Source of the DNA: Leptasterias polaris
Lineage: Eukaryota; Echinodermata; Asteroidea; Forcipulatida; Asteriidae
Reading direction: 5' to 3'
NCBI GenBank assembly: GCA_037783415.1
Contig: JAZGTN010000236.1
Coordinates: 744,001-808,000 of the forward strand
DNA: 64,000 nucleotides
Shown: piece after piece, positions 1 to 13,000 of the stretch
Position numbering within the stretch: the first letter of the stretch is position 1
Layout: every line of letters starts with the position of its first letter
Notes under the pieces: generated by a model
The model's database searches: none
The model's input: only the letters and a program-made list of their open reading frames with translations
Told to the model about the DNA's origin: nothing
Position numbers and translations under genes: made by a program

Positions 1-676
1 ATGCAAAGTTTCAAATCCTATTTAAGAAAACTAAAGTAAATACTTAACTCAAATGGGTATTTTGTTGTCATCATAGTAAGACAAAATGTACGGTATTAAG
101 ATGTGCAGTAAGTTAAGTCCACAGAAGAAAATATGAAATTGATGTTTTTTTTTTTTAATTCTTAATTGAAAAGTTGTAACTAGTAAACTTGCGGGTACAT
201 CCATGTAAACAAATCTTTTGGGAGAGAAGTTGGCTCTGAGAAGAACTGGTGTTTTCTCAACATTTTAAACAGTTCACTCTGCATGTCATCATGAGAAACC
301 TGAAGAGGTTTTCAAAATGAAAATTAAGAGACGGGAATTTCAATAAAATCCATCACAAAGTGAACTCATCATACTTTGGCTGGTGACATTTTTCTAGTGA
401 GCAAATCTATTATTTATTTGTTCAAATTTTCCGTCGAACAAAGAAAAGTTTACGAGAGCAGGATTTGGGCCTGTGACCTCCGGATTAAGAGGGGAGAGGG
501 ATCACCTAGGGATCACCTGCAAATCTTATTTAAACTGAACTAAATTTTTGCCCAAGTATTTCTATGAAATTAGGTCTTAAATTACTATAATTTGCAGGTT
601 CAAATATTGATTGATTAATTCAGAAATTGACAATTGATTTCGCACTTTCTTTTGAATGACCGTCTTTCCCTTACAG
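1..676. other. Partial intron upstream of exon 1, with a fragment of a tRNA-derived repeat
   Basis: AT-rich sequence ending in a pyrimidine tract and the acceptor at 675-676. I see no exon. At about 430-505 there is a fragment of the tRNA-like repeat also found near 5545, 17565 and 40920 (AACAAAGAAAAGTTTAC, then a B-box-like stretch and CTGTGACCTCCGGATTA). The open frame at 968-1159 on the minus strand, in the next intron, is fortuitous. Confidence 0.6.
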
Positions 677-3600
677 TCCTGAAGATAAGGAAACTCTAGC
701 GCTGGCCGGGGTCCAGGCGGAGATCTTCAATTCTCTGAAACTTTACCCTGAAAAATTGGACGTGCTGGAGTCGGCCATCGGAGCCATTGCTTGCCTCGCT
801 GACGTTGGTAAGTTGCAGTGTTTGAGCCACTGATTACATGAAAGATTGTACAACACTAGAAGATCTTAATTCGATAATCACATCTACCTCCCACAATCTG
901 ATTCTGTAGACAGTTTTTGATTTCCACTGTACCACTAGAATCATCTCACTGTAATAATCGCTTTCTTTTATCTATAACCACAATCAGAGCTGCCAACTCT
1001 CCCTGATTCTGCAGAAAGTTTCCTGAAAATAAACAAATCTTTCCATGTTCTGATGAACAAATTTAAAAATCTCCCTGATAATGGAAACTTGTTCCCTGTT
1101 ACATTGACTGTGATTTTAAATATCTCCCTGATTGTTGTATAAAATCTCCCTGATTGCAAGATGCAAATTTTTGTTGCTCTGCTCTAGTCGCTGTAAGCGA
1201 AAAATCTATACAATATTTCTTTAATCTTTAAACAATATTTCTTTAATCTGGATGTAATTATTAAACACATTTATTAAATGTGAATATCTTGTTTATTTTT
1301 CTCCAGACATCATTCGCTACCAGTGCATGGTAGAAGGAATCCACGAGTTGATTTTACAAGGTATGATCAACAACCCCGATGAGAGTAGGATACAGGAGTT
1401 ATCCTTGGAGGCAATGGCCGTCCTCTCAACAGCTGGTAAGTGTCAAGGTCATTGTTTCTCAAGAATTTTCCCGAGTTCAAGATTTTGTCAAATCTTGTCT
1501 CCCATTTCCAATTTCAGCGAAGAGACGTTACAGACTTTTAACAGAGTTCAGACTTGTTTTTTGTCTGCTTGGTGATAAACTAGCTGTTATTTTCTTCAAA
1601 TAATAAATCTTGGTCTTTGATCTACTTCTTATAAGCGCTGATGATACTGTTCCCAGAGGCTCCTTGGAATCTTGAAATGCCAGCATGCTTCTTAAGGTCT
1701 AGATCCAACTTTCAGACTTTTTTTCAGCATTGACTCTCACCCCTGTTGCTTCCGACTTTTTTTTGTTTTCACACCATGAGTAGTTTTTACAATTCTTTCC
1801 TTCTTCTTTTGTTCTTTGGTTTTGATGAAATAGTCTTGGTTTTGAGACAAAAATATTATATTAAGTGTAAGTTTTTACATTTAAACCAACAATCTCTTCT
1901 GTTTTTATTGACGTTCAGACGGTATGGCAGAGATACTGTGTGAGGCTGGAACTTTAGCACACACTGTAGAAACTATGGCAAGATATGGCCATTGTGAAGG
2001 TATGTATATGTCTGTTCTAGACCAATTACATCTTCAAAATTATTCGCATATTCTACATGTTTTTATTGAGAAAGAATTTTTCTTAAAAGTCTACTTTATT
2101 TTCGTAGGTATTTAATTTCTAATTCAGGTACATGGTTTTATTTTTTTAATTTCTTCTAAGGTATATTTTTATCAAGTAACAAACCTCAAGGGAAACTGAC
2201 TTAGTATTTTAGTAAACAATTATTGTTAAAAATTTGTATTAATGTATATTTGTAACATTTTTTTCTTAGCTTATTGATTGAAATTATATTGTAAGTCATT
2301 TGTAATTTGTACTGGTATTTCACAATTCTCCCTGTGGCGATGATGAAATCGAATTCTATCTGTCTGTTATCAATCTATATTTTTAGTAGAATTTATTTCA
2401 GTTTTAGTAACAAGCCAATTACAAAATCTAATTTAACATGTAGTTAACCACTTGTATCAGTTGTATACCAATTCTTTGAGGAAATAAAATTGTAAGTAAA
2501 GTTAAAAGCACAATAATTGGCGATGGCCAGACGTTTCGACCCTAGCAGAGTCTTTCATAAAGGCTAAATGACAACACAATACACTTATACAAGTATTTGA
2601 GTGAATCACAAATAGATGTGGATAGTTCCTATGGAGTGGAATACATGGAGCAGAGAGAAGACAATATTTGCAGAAGGTGATAAGAAAGAACTAATTTCAA
2701 AATTCACAATTGTTGACAGAGATTATAAGCCAGACAAGTTATATGGTATTTGAAAATTTGAAGTTGTGATTTTTTGTTTGTTTTTGTTTTTTGTGCACCA
2801 GGTATTCAACAGAAAGGCAGCATTCTGCTCCAGGCGCTGGTAGCCGAGCAGAAATCCATTGACAATGTACCGGTTGCTAGGCAGGTCGCCAAGGCTCTGG
2901 TTACTGCTATGAAGAAATTCCGGAGTGATCCCAACGTTCTTGCCGAGGTGAGATTGCCATAGGTTCCTGTGTGTTGTTATAAAAAAAAACTATCAATGTA
3001 CGCTCAAGACCCCAGTACACACTTATCACTAAGAGAAGGGGTTCACCCAGTGTGTCTTTCAGTGTGTTTATTCTCAATCATTTGAATGCTGCACTCAAAG
3101 GAAGTAAAAGAAGAAGAATTCTGAAATTTACTCCACTGCAGTAGAATAAATAGCAAAAGTTCAAACACCGCAAACAGCTCTACGAGAGTCCTAATCTTAA
3201 TCTTGGAATAACATCATTTGAATTGTATTGAATTGTGTGCAGAGTTGTGTGGCCATGCAGTTGCTGGCGGAGACGTCAGAGCAGATAGGTCATGTATTTG
3301 TGGAGAATGACGCTCATGAGGAGCTCTTCTACATCATTGAGACCTACGATCAGGACAAAGGTAAGTGCTCCTGAACTTGGTCATAGATGTCCGCATACGT
3401 TTGTTTATTTATGAATTCTGGTTGTGAAGCCAAGGATTATCAGGAAAGCGAACTTAATCACACTGTACTAGCCAAGAACCCCATGGAGAGAAGACAAAGA
3501 AGGAAGTCTCAGTTTTAGATGTGGGAGGAAAACCCCAGAGAATTATTCCAGGGAAAACCCTTGCAGTCAGGTAGGGACTGAAAACCCAACCCATGTAGTG

Positions 3601-4046
3601 CCCCTGGCAGGATTTGAACCGGGGTCCTAGAGGTGGAAGGCAAGGAAAGAGACAACTACGTCAACCTGACCTCAGGGACAAATACAGGAATGAGACATTT
3701 CAGACTTGTACCTGAATTCAGAATCTTTTGTCTTCCTGGTGGGAAAACTAGCTGTTATTTTCTTCAAATTTGAAGAAATCGTGCACTTCTACTTCTCGAG
3801 GGCTTAGGATACTGTTCCCAGAAGCTCCTTGGAATCTGTAAGTCCACGATTTATCAAAAGATGAAGAAGCCATCATTTCAAGATACCTCCTAACTTTCCT
3901 GATTTCAGATCCTAATTTCAGACCTTTTTTCTCCCCTCCCCCCAGTACTGATTGATCTAGCTTGTGAGTGTCTGTATGTCTTATGCTGGAAGTGGGACTT
4001 CAAGAAGGAGATGCTGCTGTGGGCTTGCAGACAGGACAAACTCAAG
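677..4046 (+). CDS. LRRK2: LRRK2-like exons 1-6: C-terminal part of the armadillo-like region
   Basis: Six exons (677-807, 1307-1435, 1919-1999, 2802-2947, 3243-3360, 3946-4046) encode about 235 residues of helical, Leu/Ala-rich repeats. Examples are the stretch ending GAIACLADV in exon 1, [13 protein letters not shown] in exon 2, and [16 protein letters not shown] in exon 4. This pattern fits armadillo/HEAT helices, as in the N-terminal scaffold of LRRK2. Exon 1 is entered one base before a codon boundary, so at least one coding exon lies upstream. Human LRRK2 has about 660 residues of armadillo sequence, so roughly 400 residues are probably off the left edge. Exon 6 has a very C-rich acceptor tract. 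Individual repeats are too diverged to bound by eye. Confidence 0.8.
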
Positions 4047-7000
4047 GTACTAGAAATACATCCCGCAAATCTCAAACATACTTGAACATTTTGTTAAAAA
4101 TCAACTTGAACTTAACATTATTGTTCTGTTGTCATAGATAGGTAAATGAGTGTGTAATGATTACATATTGAGTAAAACTCAATTAAAAATTGTTTCATAA
4201 TGTAAAAGAAGAAACACTTTTTTGATCAGTGTCATGATGGGAAAAAATGCTGAGTTTCTCAAAAGCCCCAAAGTACCTTGGAATCAAAACAGCACTGTGA
4301 CGTCACACTACAGACTCGATCCAAACAAGACAATGGAAACTGCATAGCAATTAAGATAAACAACCTTCATCCAGTCCGTGTTGGGACTTATAAGTCTCAA
4401 CATGGACTGGTTTTAGGCTGGTTTTCTAAGGCACTGGTACTTCAGTGTTGATTTCACTTTTCATTTTTATGGGTCTTTGCTGGAAAATATGCAGGGTGCC
4501 GCCCACTTCAAAAAATACACTAGTTCAAAAAACATAGAGGGGGGGGGTGGGGGCTAGTTTTTCTGAACAAAATTACAGGGAGGTAAACTTCACACTTATT
4601 ACCAAATATTAAATATACAAGGATAAATACTCAAAATAGTTTGAGTGATTTCGTTCAAATTGATCTTTAAATATTGGGCCCCACATATACTGCTCAGAAA
4701 GCAATTGTGCAAAGAATAAGTAAATAAAAAATAAATAGTCTTCGAGGTGACATTACTACCATCAATGAATAAAGTTACAATTATGTTATTATAAAACAAA
4801 CGTGAATAAATTGAGCAATTAAATTAGTGGTCTTGATAAGTTCTAAGATAAACCAGTCGCCATTGGTACACAGCCATGTTGTGGCCGACTGGTCAAGCGC
4901 ACAGGACTCAAGCTCTGGTGTTTCTGGTCAGCAGAGTGTGGGTTCGAATCCTGGTCATGACACTTGTGTCATTAAGCAATGCACTTAACCATTATTGCTC
5001 CAACCTTCGGATGGGACGCCGATAGTCCTGTGTGTTACGTAAAGCACTTGAGTGAACCAGAGAAGGGGTTCGCCCCGTTGTTTCTGGCAGTGGCTGCCGA
5101 GTGTGCCGCAGCACCTTTTAAACCCTTATTTGGTGCTACATGAATCGGTTTCATAATCTATAACAAGTTCAAAGCCTTTTGAAAAGTGTTTATCTTTGTT
5201 CAAGGGCCTTGAGTGCCTTATTGGTGGATACGTGCGCTATATAAGACTACATTGTTATTATTAATGAGTTGTTTGCTTGCAGGGAGTGGATGTGTTATTA
5301 CAGCTCAGTGCTAACGTCAATGTCGGCCAGGGGAAGGAAACGCCACTGTGTATGGCCGTTCAAAGAGGCAACACTGACATGGTTAAACTCCTCCTAAAAC
5401 AGGTATTTGAACAGAACTTCTTAATTTTAGGATTTGTGCTGTTGCTTGATTTATTCCTGGGACTCCTAAAAATTGTTTGATGAAGGTGTCGGTACCTCAG
5501 GATAAAGCTCTTATCAAGAATTTTATATGTAATTTTGGGTTGAACAAAGAAAAATTTACCCGAGCAGGACTTGAACCCTTGTGGTTCATTACTTGAGTAA
5601 AGAGACCACCAACATAGGGCTCAGTTGGTAGAGTGCCAGCATGTTAATCTGGAAGTCCCGCTCTGTAAATTTGTCTTTGTTCAACCAAAAAACTTTTCAT
5701 TCATAATGGGTAATTTGTTTTGATGGAGCAGTAAAGTCAAGTCTGGCCCGAACCAATATGGCCCATCAGGCCGGTGTATCCAGCTTCCTGGGCATTATTA
5801 AACGACTGAGAATATTTCTATTCCCCTCATGGCAGGATGCCAGTCCATCGCTGGTTAGGCGCGCGGTCCAAATAGAAACGGTTCGGCAACCGTGGAACGG
5901 TTGCCCCAAACGGTTAATTTTTTCAGCTTCAACCGTTTGGGAATCTGAAAGCAATTGTTTCACACCTTTCTATCCTGTCTTAAGAAGCACAATCGGACAA
6001 AAGAACTGATACTTGACTGTGGTTTTTAGCTAACAAAAGGAGCGTCAGTTGGTCTGGACATCAATGCACGGCTGCTGTTAATCCGTTACTAATCCTCCAA
6101 GGCCGTGGATGTCCAGAAAAATGGTTGATGTTTGGTGCAATGCAATGATTTAAGCTTTTATTTTTTAAGCGAGTAGTGTCGTTTAAAAAAATGTTGGTTT
6201 CCAACATACGACGCACAAGAGTTTCACTGCCGCCAAGTAGACAGATACCGAGGGCCTTTCTCAAACCTCGGCTTGGGCTCCGTCTCCGGCTTGGGCTCCT
6301 TTTTTGTGTGTGTGCGTGTGTATGTGTGTGCTACAGCGTGTAGTTGTACGCAGTGGTTCGAACATCAGACGGAGCCGGAGCCCAAGCCGAGGTTTGAGAA
6401 AGGCCCCAAGTTCGTATCCCGCCCCCAAAATGGCTGAAAATACGTGCAGTTGATCACAATGTGTCTTCATTGCTCGTGACGATGATGGCACTGGCCATTG
6501 GCGGTGGTGCTGGGGTTCATTGCAGCAATAAGTTATGATCTCAGGCCACACTCGGTTGTTTTTTATAATTTAAAGTAAAATGTATAACAACACTTTGCAA
6601 GCACTTTGGAATTAACTAACTGGACAACGGTCATAAAAGGTTTGTGTGTTTTAATTTTGAAATTCATAATATTAGTCAGAGCTCCTTCAACAATGGACGG
6701 TTATCCAATTATAGCCCCTTTGTTCGGACTCCGGAGGACCAGATAAGCTGAACGCTTTGAAGCGTTACACAAACGATCCTCCCAACCGTTTGGCAAATGC
6801 TTTTGAACTGTTTGGTAACCGTGGAACGGTTGCCCAACCGTTTCTATTTGGACCGCGTGCCTTACACTGGTACCCATTTATACTCCTGGATGGAGAGAAG
6901 CAAGTATGATAAAGGGCCTTGCTCAAGGGCACAAGTGTCATGACTTAACAGGACATTATTCAAACCCACATTCAGCACTTTCAGGACTTTGAGTCCATCG

Positions 7001-10000
7001 CCCTAGACTGCTCGGCCACGACACCCAATAACTTCTTTTGATGGGAACAATTCTTTTATTCAGGGAGTGAGTGACATCAACACAGCATTACATGCGAGTC
7101 TGGACCTACAAAATAACATCATCACTGGTCTCTTACTACAAAACATGGGCCATGATAAAGAAGGTTTGTTTAATTATAATCTATTGATGTTTGCGGTGAC
7201 ACCTTGTACATGAAATTTTCTTATGAGTTGTAGTTCTGAAAAGAACCGATGGTGTAACAACTCGACCCTTTGAATATTATTTGGTCTTTACCCTTACACC
7301 GATGTGTGTTAAGCACTGTGTACTCAGTACTTTCCCGAGTTCTGTGAAAAAAATCCACAAGCAAATCACTCGGTTGGGATTCGAACCCATGACCCTTGCA
7401 TTGCTAGAGCAGATGTCATACCACTAGACCACCGAGCTAGCCCAATGGCTAGAGGCAGTTCGAATCATTAGCAGCAGGTACTGCAACAATTTAATAGATG
7501 TTAATTTTGCATCAGGATAATGAATATAATATATTTTTACCCTTACACCGATGTGTGTTAAGCACTGTATATTCAGTACTTTCCCAAGTTCTGTGAAAAA
7601 ATCCACAAGCAAATCAACGTTTTGAGTTCAACATGCATGTGATTTCTTAAGATTTTTCCTGATTTCAGGATTTTCTCAAAATCTCTTTGAGCAATAAATT
7701 TGTTTCTTTAGCAGTAGACCAGTCACCAAAGGGAGAAAGAAACAATGTGTCCAAACATGTAGTTTTGTATTTCTGGCGCTGCACACACAGTCTGTATTTG
7801 TAGCATCTGGTAGCTTCTGGCTCTATGTCAAGGGGGAACCCAGGACCTATAAAGCCATTTTCAGGAATTTCCAACTTTGGCAAACCTCATCCCTGTTGTT
7901 TAATGTACATCTTTCTTGCAGCTGGAGTTGTTACATGGAGTGGGTTGGGGCTTACTGCACTTCAGCCGCTGTGGTTTTATCCAACATTTCTGGGTCAGAC
8001 ATCTCCAACACAAAAATCAGGTATGAATCATTGATGTTTCAAGAGTTACCAAACATCTCTTGGAGTTTTTACTTTAAAGAAGTGATTTAGTGGAGGTTGA
8101 ATTTATCTGGGGAGTTCTGATGTGTTATACAGAATTTTGGTTCAGCAACCAACCCGGGCATCACCGCCCAACCTTGGCGTCACCGCCCAACCTGAGCGTC
8201 ACCGCCCAACCTGAGCGTCACCGCCCAACCTTAGCATCACTGCCCAACCTGGGTATCATTTCAAAACCTGGGCGTCACTGCCCAACCTGAGCGTCACCGC
8301 CCAACCTGAGCGTCATCGCCCAACCTGAGCGTCACCGCCCAACCTGAGCGTCACCGCCCAACCTGAGCGTCACCGCCCAACCTTGGCATCACTGCCCAAC
8401 CTGGTTATCATTTCAAAACCTGGGCGTCACCGCCCAACCTGAGTGTCACCGCCCAACCTGAGCGTCACCGCCCAACCTGAGCGTCACCGCCCAACCTGAG
8501 CGTCACTGCCCAACCTGGTTATCATTTCAAAACCTGGGCGTCACCGCCCAACCTGAGCGTCACCGCCCAACCTGAGCGTCACCGCCCAACCTGAGCGTCA
8601 CCGCCCAACCTGAGCGTCACCGCCCAACCTTGGCATCACTGCCCAACCTGGTTATCATTTCAAAACCTGGGCGTCACTGCCCAACCTGAGCGTCACCGCC
8701 CAACCTGAGCGTCACCGCCCAACCTGAGCGTCACCGCCCAACCTGAGCGTCACCGCCCAACCTGAGCGTCACCGCCCAACCTGAGCGTCACCGCCCAACC
8801 TGAGCGTCACCGCCCAACCTGAGCGTCACCGCCCAACCTTGGCATCACTGCCCAACCTGGTTATCATTTCAAAACCTGAGCGTCACCGCCCAACCTGAGC
8901 GTCACCGCCCAACCTGAGCGTCACCGCCCAACCTGAGCGTCACCGCCCAACCTTGGCATCACTGCCCAACCTGGTTATCATTTCAAAACCTGGGCGTCAC
9001 TGCCCAAATGTGGTGAATGTTTATGAGTGCAATGAGAATTATTTTCTTGAGTTGAAATATGGAATGTTCCATTCAACTTGGCTGTCCCACATTACATGGA
9101 ACAGTCCATGTTTCAACTCGCCCATCATCCTCTACTTCAATGCATGATGACTTGTAGCCGTAGCCGCCTGTTATTTTAAAATCAAATTCTTTATACTTGT
9201 AAATCTCAATCCTACTCCTCTCCATCCCCCCTTCATCCAGCCATCTCCTCGTCCAGTCATATCGCCAGCCGCATCAGACACACAGAGGAGAACCGAGCCA
9301 AGAGGCGCCAGAAAGTCTTCAGCTTACTCAGCGAGGTCGACGGTGCTTTCTGCTCCAACCTGGCACCAGTGCTGCATACCTCTTCCCTCCAAATCCTGGT
9401 GTCAGCAGACAGGGAGCTGTACCCAGGTAGCCCACCCCCTAAGGAATCTACTGGGCCCCAGAAGGGTATCTCTGAAGATGAAGGCACTCAGTCAGGTAAA
9501 GACCCCTTAAAAGATATCTCAAATAGATTTCTCAGGGTGTCTGATATTCACACAAGAGGTGGAACAATTATTGATTGTCATTTGTCTTATTGCTTTTGTT
9601 TTGGTGTTGGTGTCAAAGGCTAACCAAAATATGGAGCCCTTCTTAGCACTCTTGAAAGGTGCAAATGAAGCCAGAACCCACTCAGGTAAAATAAGAATCA
9701 TTTTGCACGTGGAATCATGGAGGTAGAATTGGTGGAACTCAGCTGGGAATTTTTTTTTTTTTTTTGGTCATAGATAAAACCCAATCCGGGATACACCTCT
9801 ATGCTGATTGAGCCCATTTAGGTACAAACCTCTTTGTAGATAATACCCAGATAGTTTACACCCCTCTCGGATGAAACCCAGTTGGGTATACACTCCTATG
9901 CCAAAGAAAGAGGTTAATGAAGATAGCCACTTTGTGTACATTCCTGTCTGGGACATTGTTGGCATTTTGCTGTGAAATCATGTCATCTGTAGATTCGTAC

Positions 10001-13000
10001 TAAATGTTTATTTTGTTGCTTTCAGTCTGACTAGGTGACGCTTTTAGAAAAGGGGCACTGTGACTTTGTAGAAATCATACCTTAGTTTATCGTTCTGTGG
10101 AACGACTTTTCAAAAGAGAGTCATCGTTCCTAGATTCAAACTGGTTTAATGCTATAGTAACTTTCTTGCTTTTTCCTATCACTGCTTCCGAACCACTGCT
10201 ATGCTTTCATCACCATCACCCACCCCCCCCCCCCCCCCAAATCAGCTTTGAAAGATGAGCCTGTTTTCACCTATGCTCAAAATGGAGATGCCAACAGCTC
10301 CGGCACTGATCCCGTCCTGGTGGAAGCTCAGGACAAAAGCCAGCCTGAATCTGCCCGCTCTCGCTACCACGAACGTTCCAGGAGCCTTAATGGTATGTCG
10401 CCCTCATGTGACTTGGTGTCCCTCAAATGGTGGAGGATTGATAACAAAAAGTTCTGTCTTCTCACCGGTGTAGTCCCTTGCACAAATTTGTCTAACATTT
10501 CCGTAACACTTCTCTACTGAAATACTGGTTCTTAGTATACACAGCATTACAAAAATGCTCATTAAAAATAATTGAAAGTTAATGTTTGAGATCTGTGGGA
10601 ATTTTTGAAAACTAACTTCCATTTTAAACTCGACCCAGTTACGTTTTTTCCTCCTTCTCTTATTGCCAATTATTCCTTCAACTTGTTGAGCTTTGTTGCA
10701 TCTAAAATTATTGCATTTCATCTATCTGTGACCTTGTAGACGGAGCACTTTACTTCTGCCTAATATGCAAACTTTAGAGAATCGCAGACACAACAAAATG
10801 GCATTTGGCATTGTCTGGTAGTCTGGCAACCTTTTTAAGTCAGGTCGTATCCGAATTTGCAGCTACGGCTACAGCTGTGACTGTTGCTAAGGGTGTTGCT
10901 AAAGACGCCCTATACTTCAAGCCAGAGCCGTAGCCACTAATTCGGACTCAGCCTCACAGGTTACACTTTTTCTACAGCTAGTTAGTTACAAACTCGCAGC
11001 AGATTGTAGAGGAGGGGTCACACATTATGGAAAGACATTAGAATCCTTTGTGCCATTAGACTTTCTTTGAAACTAACACTACATGCCAATTAACACATCA
11101 GAACACTGACAACTTGGCTGACAGCAAGGCACTTATTGAATTGTTTTTGTACAGTATGTGCAAAGAGGAGCTCCAATGTCAAATCCAATAGATAGAGTAC
11201 TTATGAAAGTTGGGATAAAATTACAAATCTCTAACCTCACATTAAAATAATGGAAATTGTTGTGTTTCTTTTATTGTTACCCTTTCAGAGCGGAACTTGA
11301 AACATGGTGTAATCAGACATTAAAATCAAATTGTTCAATACATTCCAAAGGGAAATTTTGTGTTTGTCTAAAGGTCAAATTCAATGCCGTTTTGATAGAA
11401 TATCATCAAATTTCAGGAATGAACTTAAAAGTTTGACCCATATATTTGAAGCATGACAAAGATGTTTTAGGATGTTGACAAAATTCACACTGAAAACGTA
11501 TCAAATACTATGGCATTTTACATCGCTTTAACATGAGACTAGAGACTTGTAATCTTTTCCCACTTTTACAAGGACTCTAACTATTGGAAAATGAGTGGAT
11601 CAAAAAACTGAATTTGACCTTGAAGAGCCCCTAATTAAACAGCACCTCTTTTACCTTAAGATGTATGAAATAATGTGGAGTTCAGAGTTGGGTGTTTTGC
11701 CAAGGTGTTGTCATTTGACCCTGCATGAAAAAAACAAATTATCTGCAATTTTGTTTTTGGCTGCAGAAAAAATTGTTCTCATTGAAAAAATTAAGCATTG
11801 GTATTTCAAATGTAACTATTGAAACGTGATTCCTACAATTCACACACAAGATTTCTGACTGTGCGTCAACTTTTAAAAGTTCCTTTTGAGCTTTCTTTTG
11901 AACCTATTTCTATAGAGTATTTAAGGAATTTCTACGCAAATACTCAACATTCCCAATTGGCTCTGAACCAATGTATTTCACTTATCTCCAAGTGCCAGTT
12001 TCATAGAGCTGCTTCAATGGAAATTCCAGCTTACCAAATTTGCTTGTGTTGCTCAAATTAGCAGGGAACCAGTTATATACAGTGTAAATTACACAGCATT
12101 TTGGCAGGTTACCTAACTTTGCCTAGGCAACTTTTTCTCAACCCGCTTAGCAGCTCGTTGAACTTGGGGCCAGGTAAGAGAGGTCAGGCTTTGAATTAAC
12201 TGATGCTGTATTTTATTTCTTAGTTTCCACTGGCATTTCAGATCAATCTTTAAAATAATAATTATATTATTAATTGTGGGAAGAAATCGGAGAAATATTT
12301 TGAACACTCTCCAGTTGATTGGTCATTCAAATGTCGAGAAGAACCGTGATAGTTTATATATTCAGATATCATCTGATGATTTGATTTAAAAAAATACACA
12401 GTAAAACCTACTACTATACCTCATTCATATTCATGGTCAGGAGCAAAATTCTCACTGGTCCATTCACCATCATGTGGCAGTTGTTATATTTTGCTGTTTA
12501 CCGAATGCGCGTTCCAGTATTCACACACAGGGTAAATCTGCGTGCATAAATATTTAGTAGACTCCCATGTGCAACAGTCTGCTACGTATATGCTTTACAA
12601 AGCAATCGTTGGCCTGTCGCTTGCACACGGGTGTAGGATATTACTTATGCGTGAACACACATTGCTACATACACATGAATAGATGGAGGCACAGGTAAAT
12701 GTCGCGCTGTCCCAAGCTCAATGATGTCGAAACTAGAATAGAAAGAAGTATGAGGTATAGTAAATTAAATATAAGATGGTTTATTTCGGGGGGGGGGGGG
12801 GGGGGTACAGCCGATATTAGTTCCCCAAGATATTGTAAGTTGACAGACTAGTTCCTGAGGCAAAGCCGAGGTAAAGCTCAGGGAACTAGTTTGTTAACTT
12901 GCAATACCTTGGTGAGCTAATATTAACTGTCCACCCTATAACCAGGCGACAGTTTTTCACAACATTGACCATTTTTGAAATCACGGTATTCTTGACACTC

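Noticed and set aside
5758..6551. Several ORFs of 65-96 codons in intron 7
   Set aside because: They lie inside the TIR elements and follow their inverted repeats; no family resemblance.
8150..9008. CRISPR-like array
   Set aside because: Units are directly tandem with no unique spacers and lie in an intron of a eukaryotic gene.
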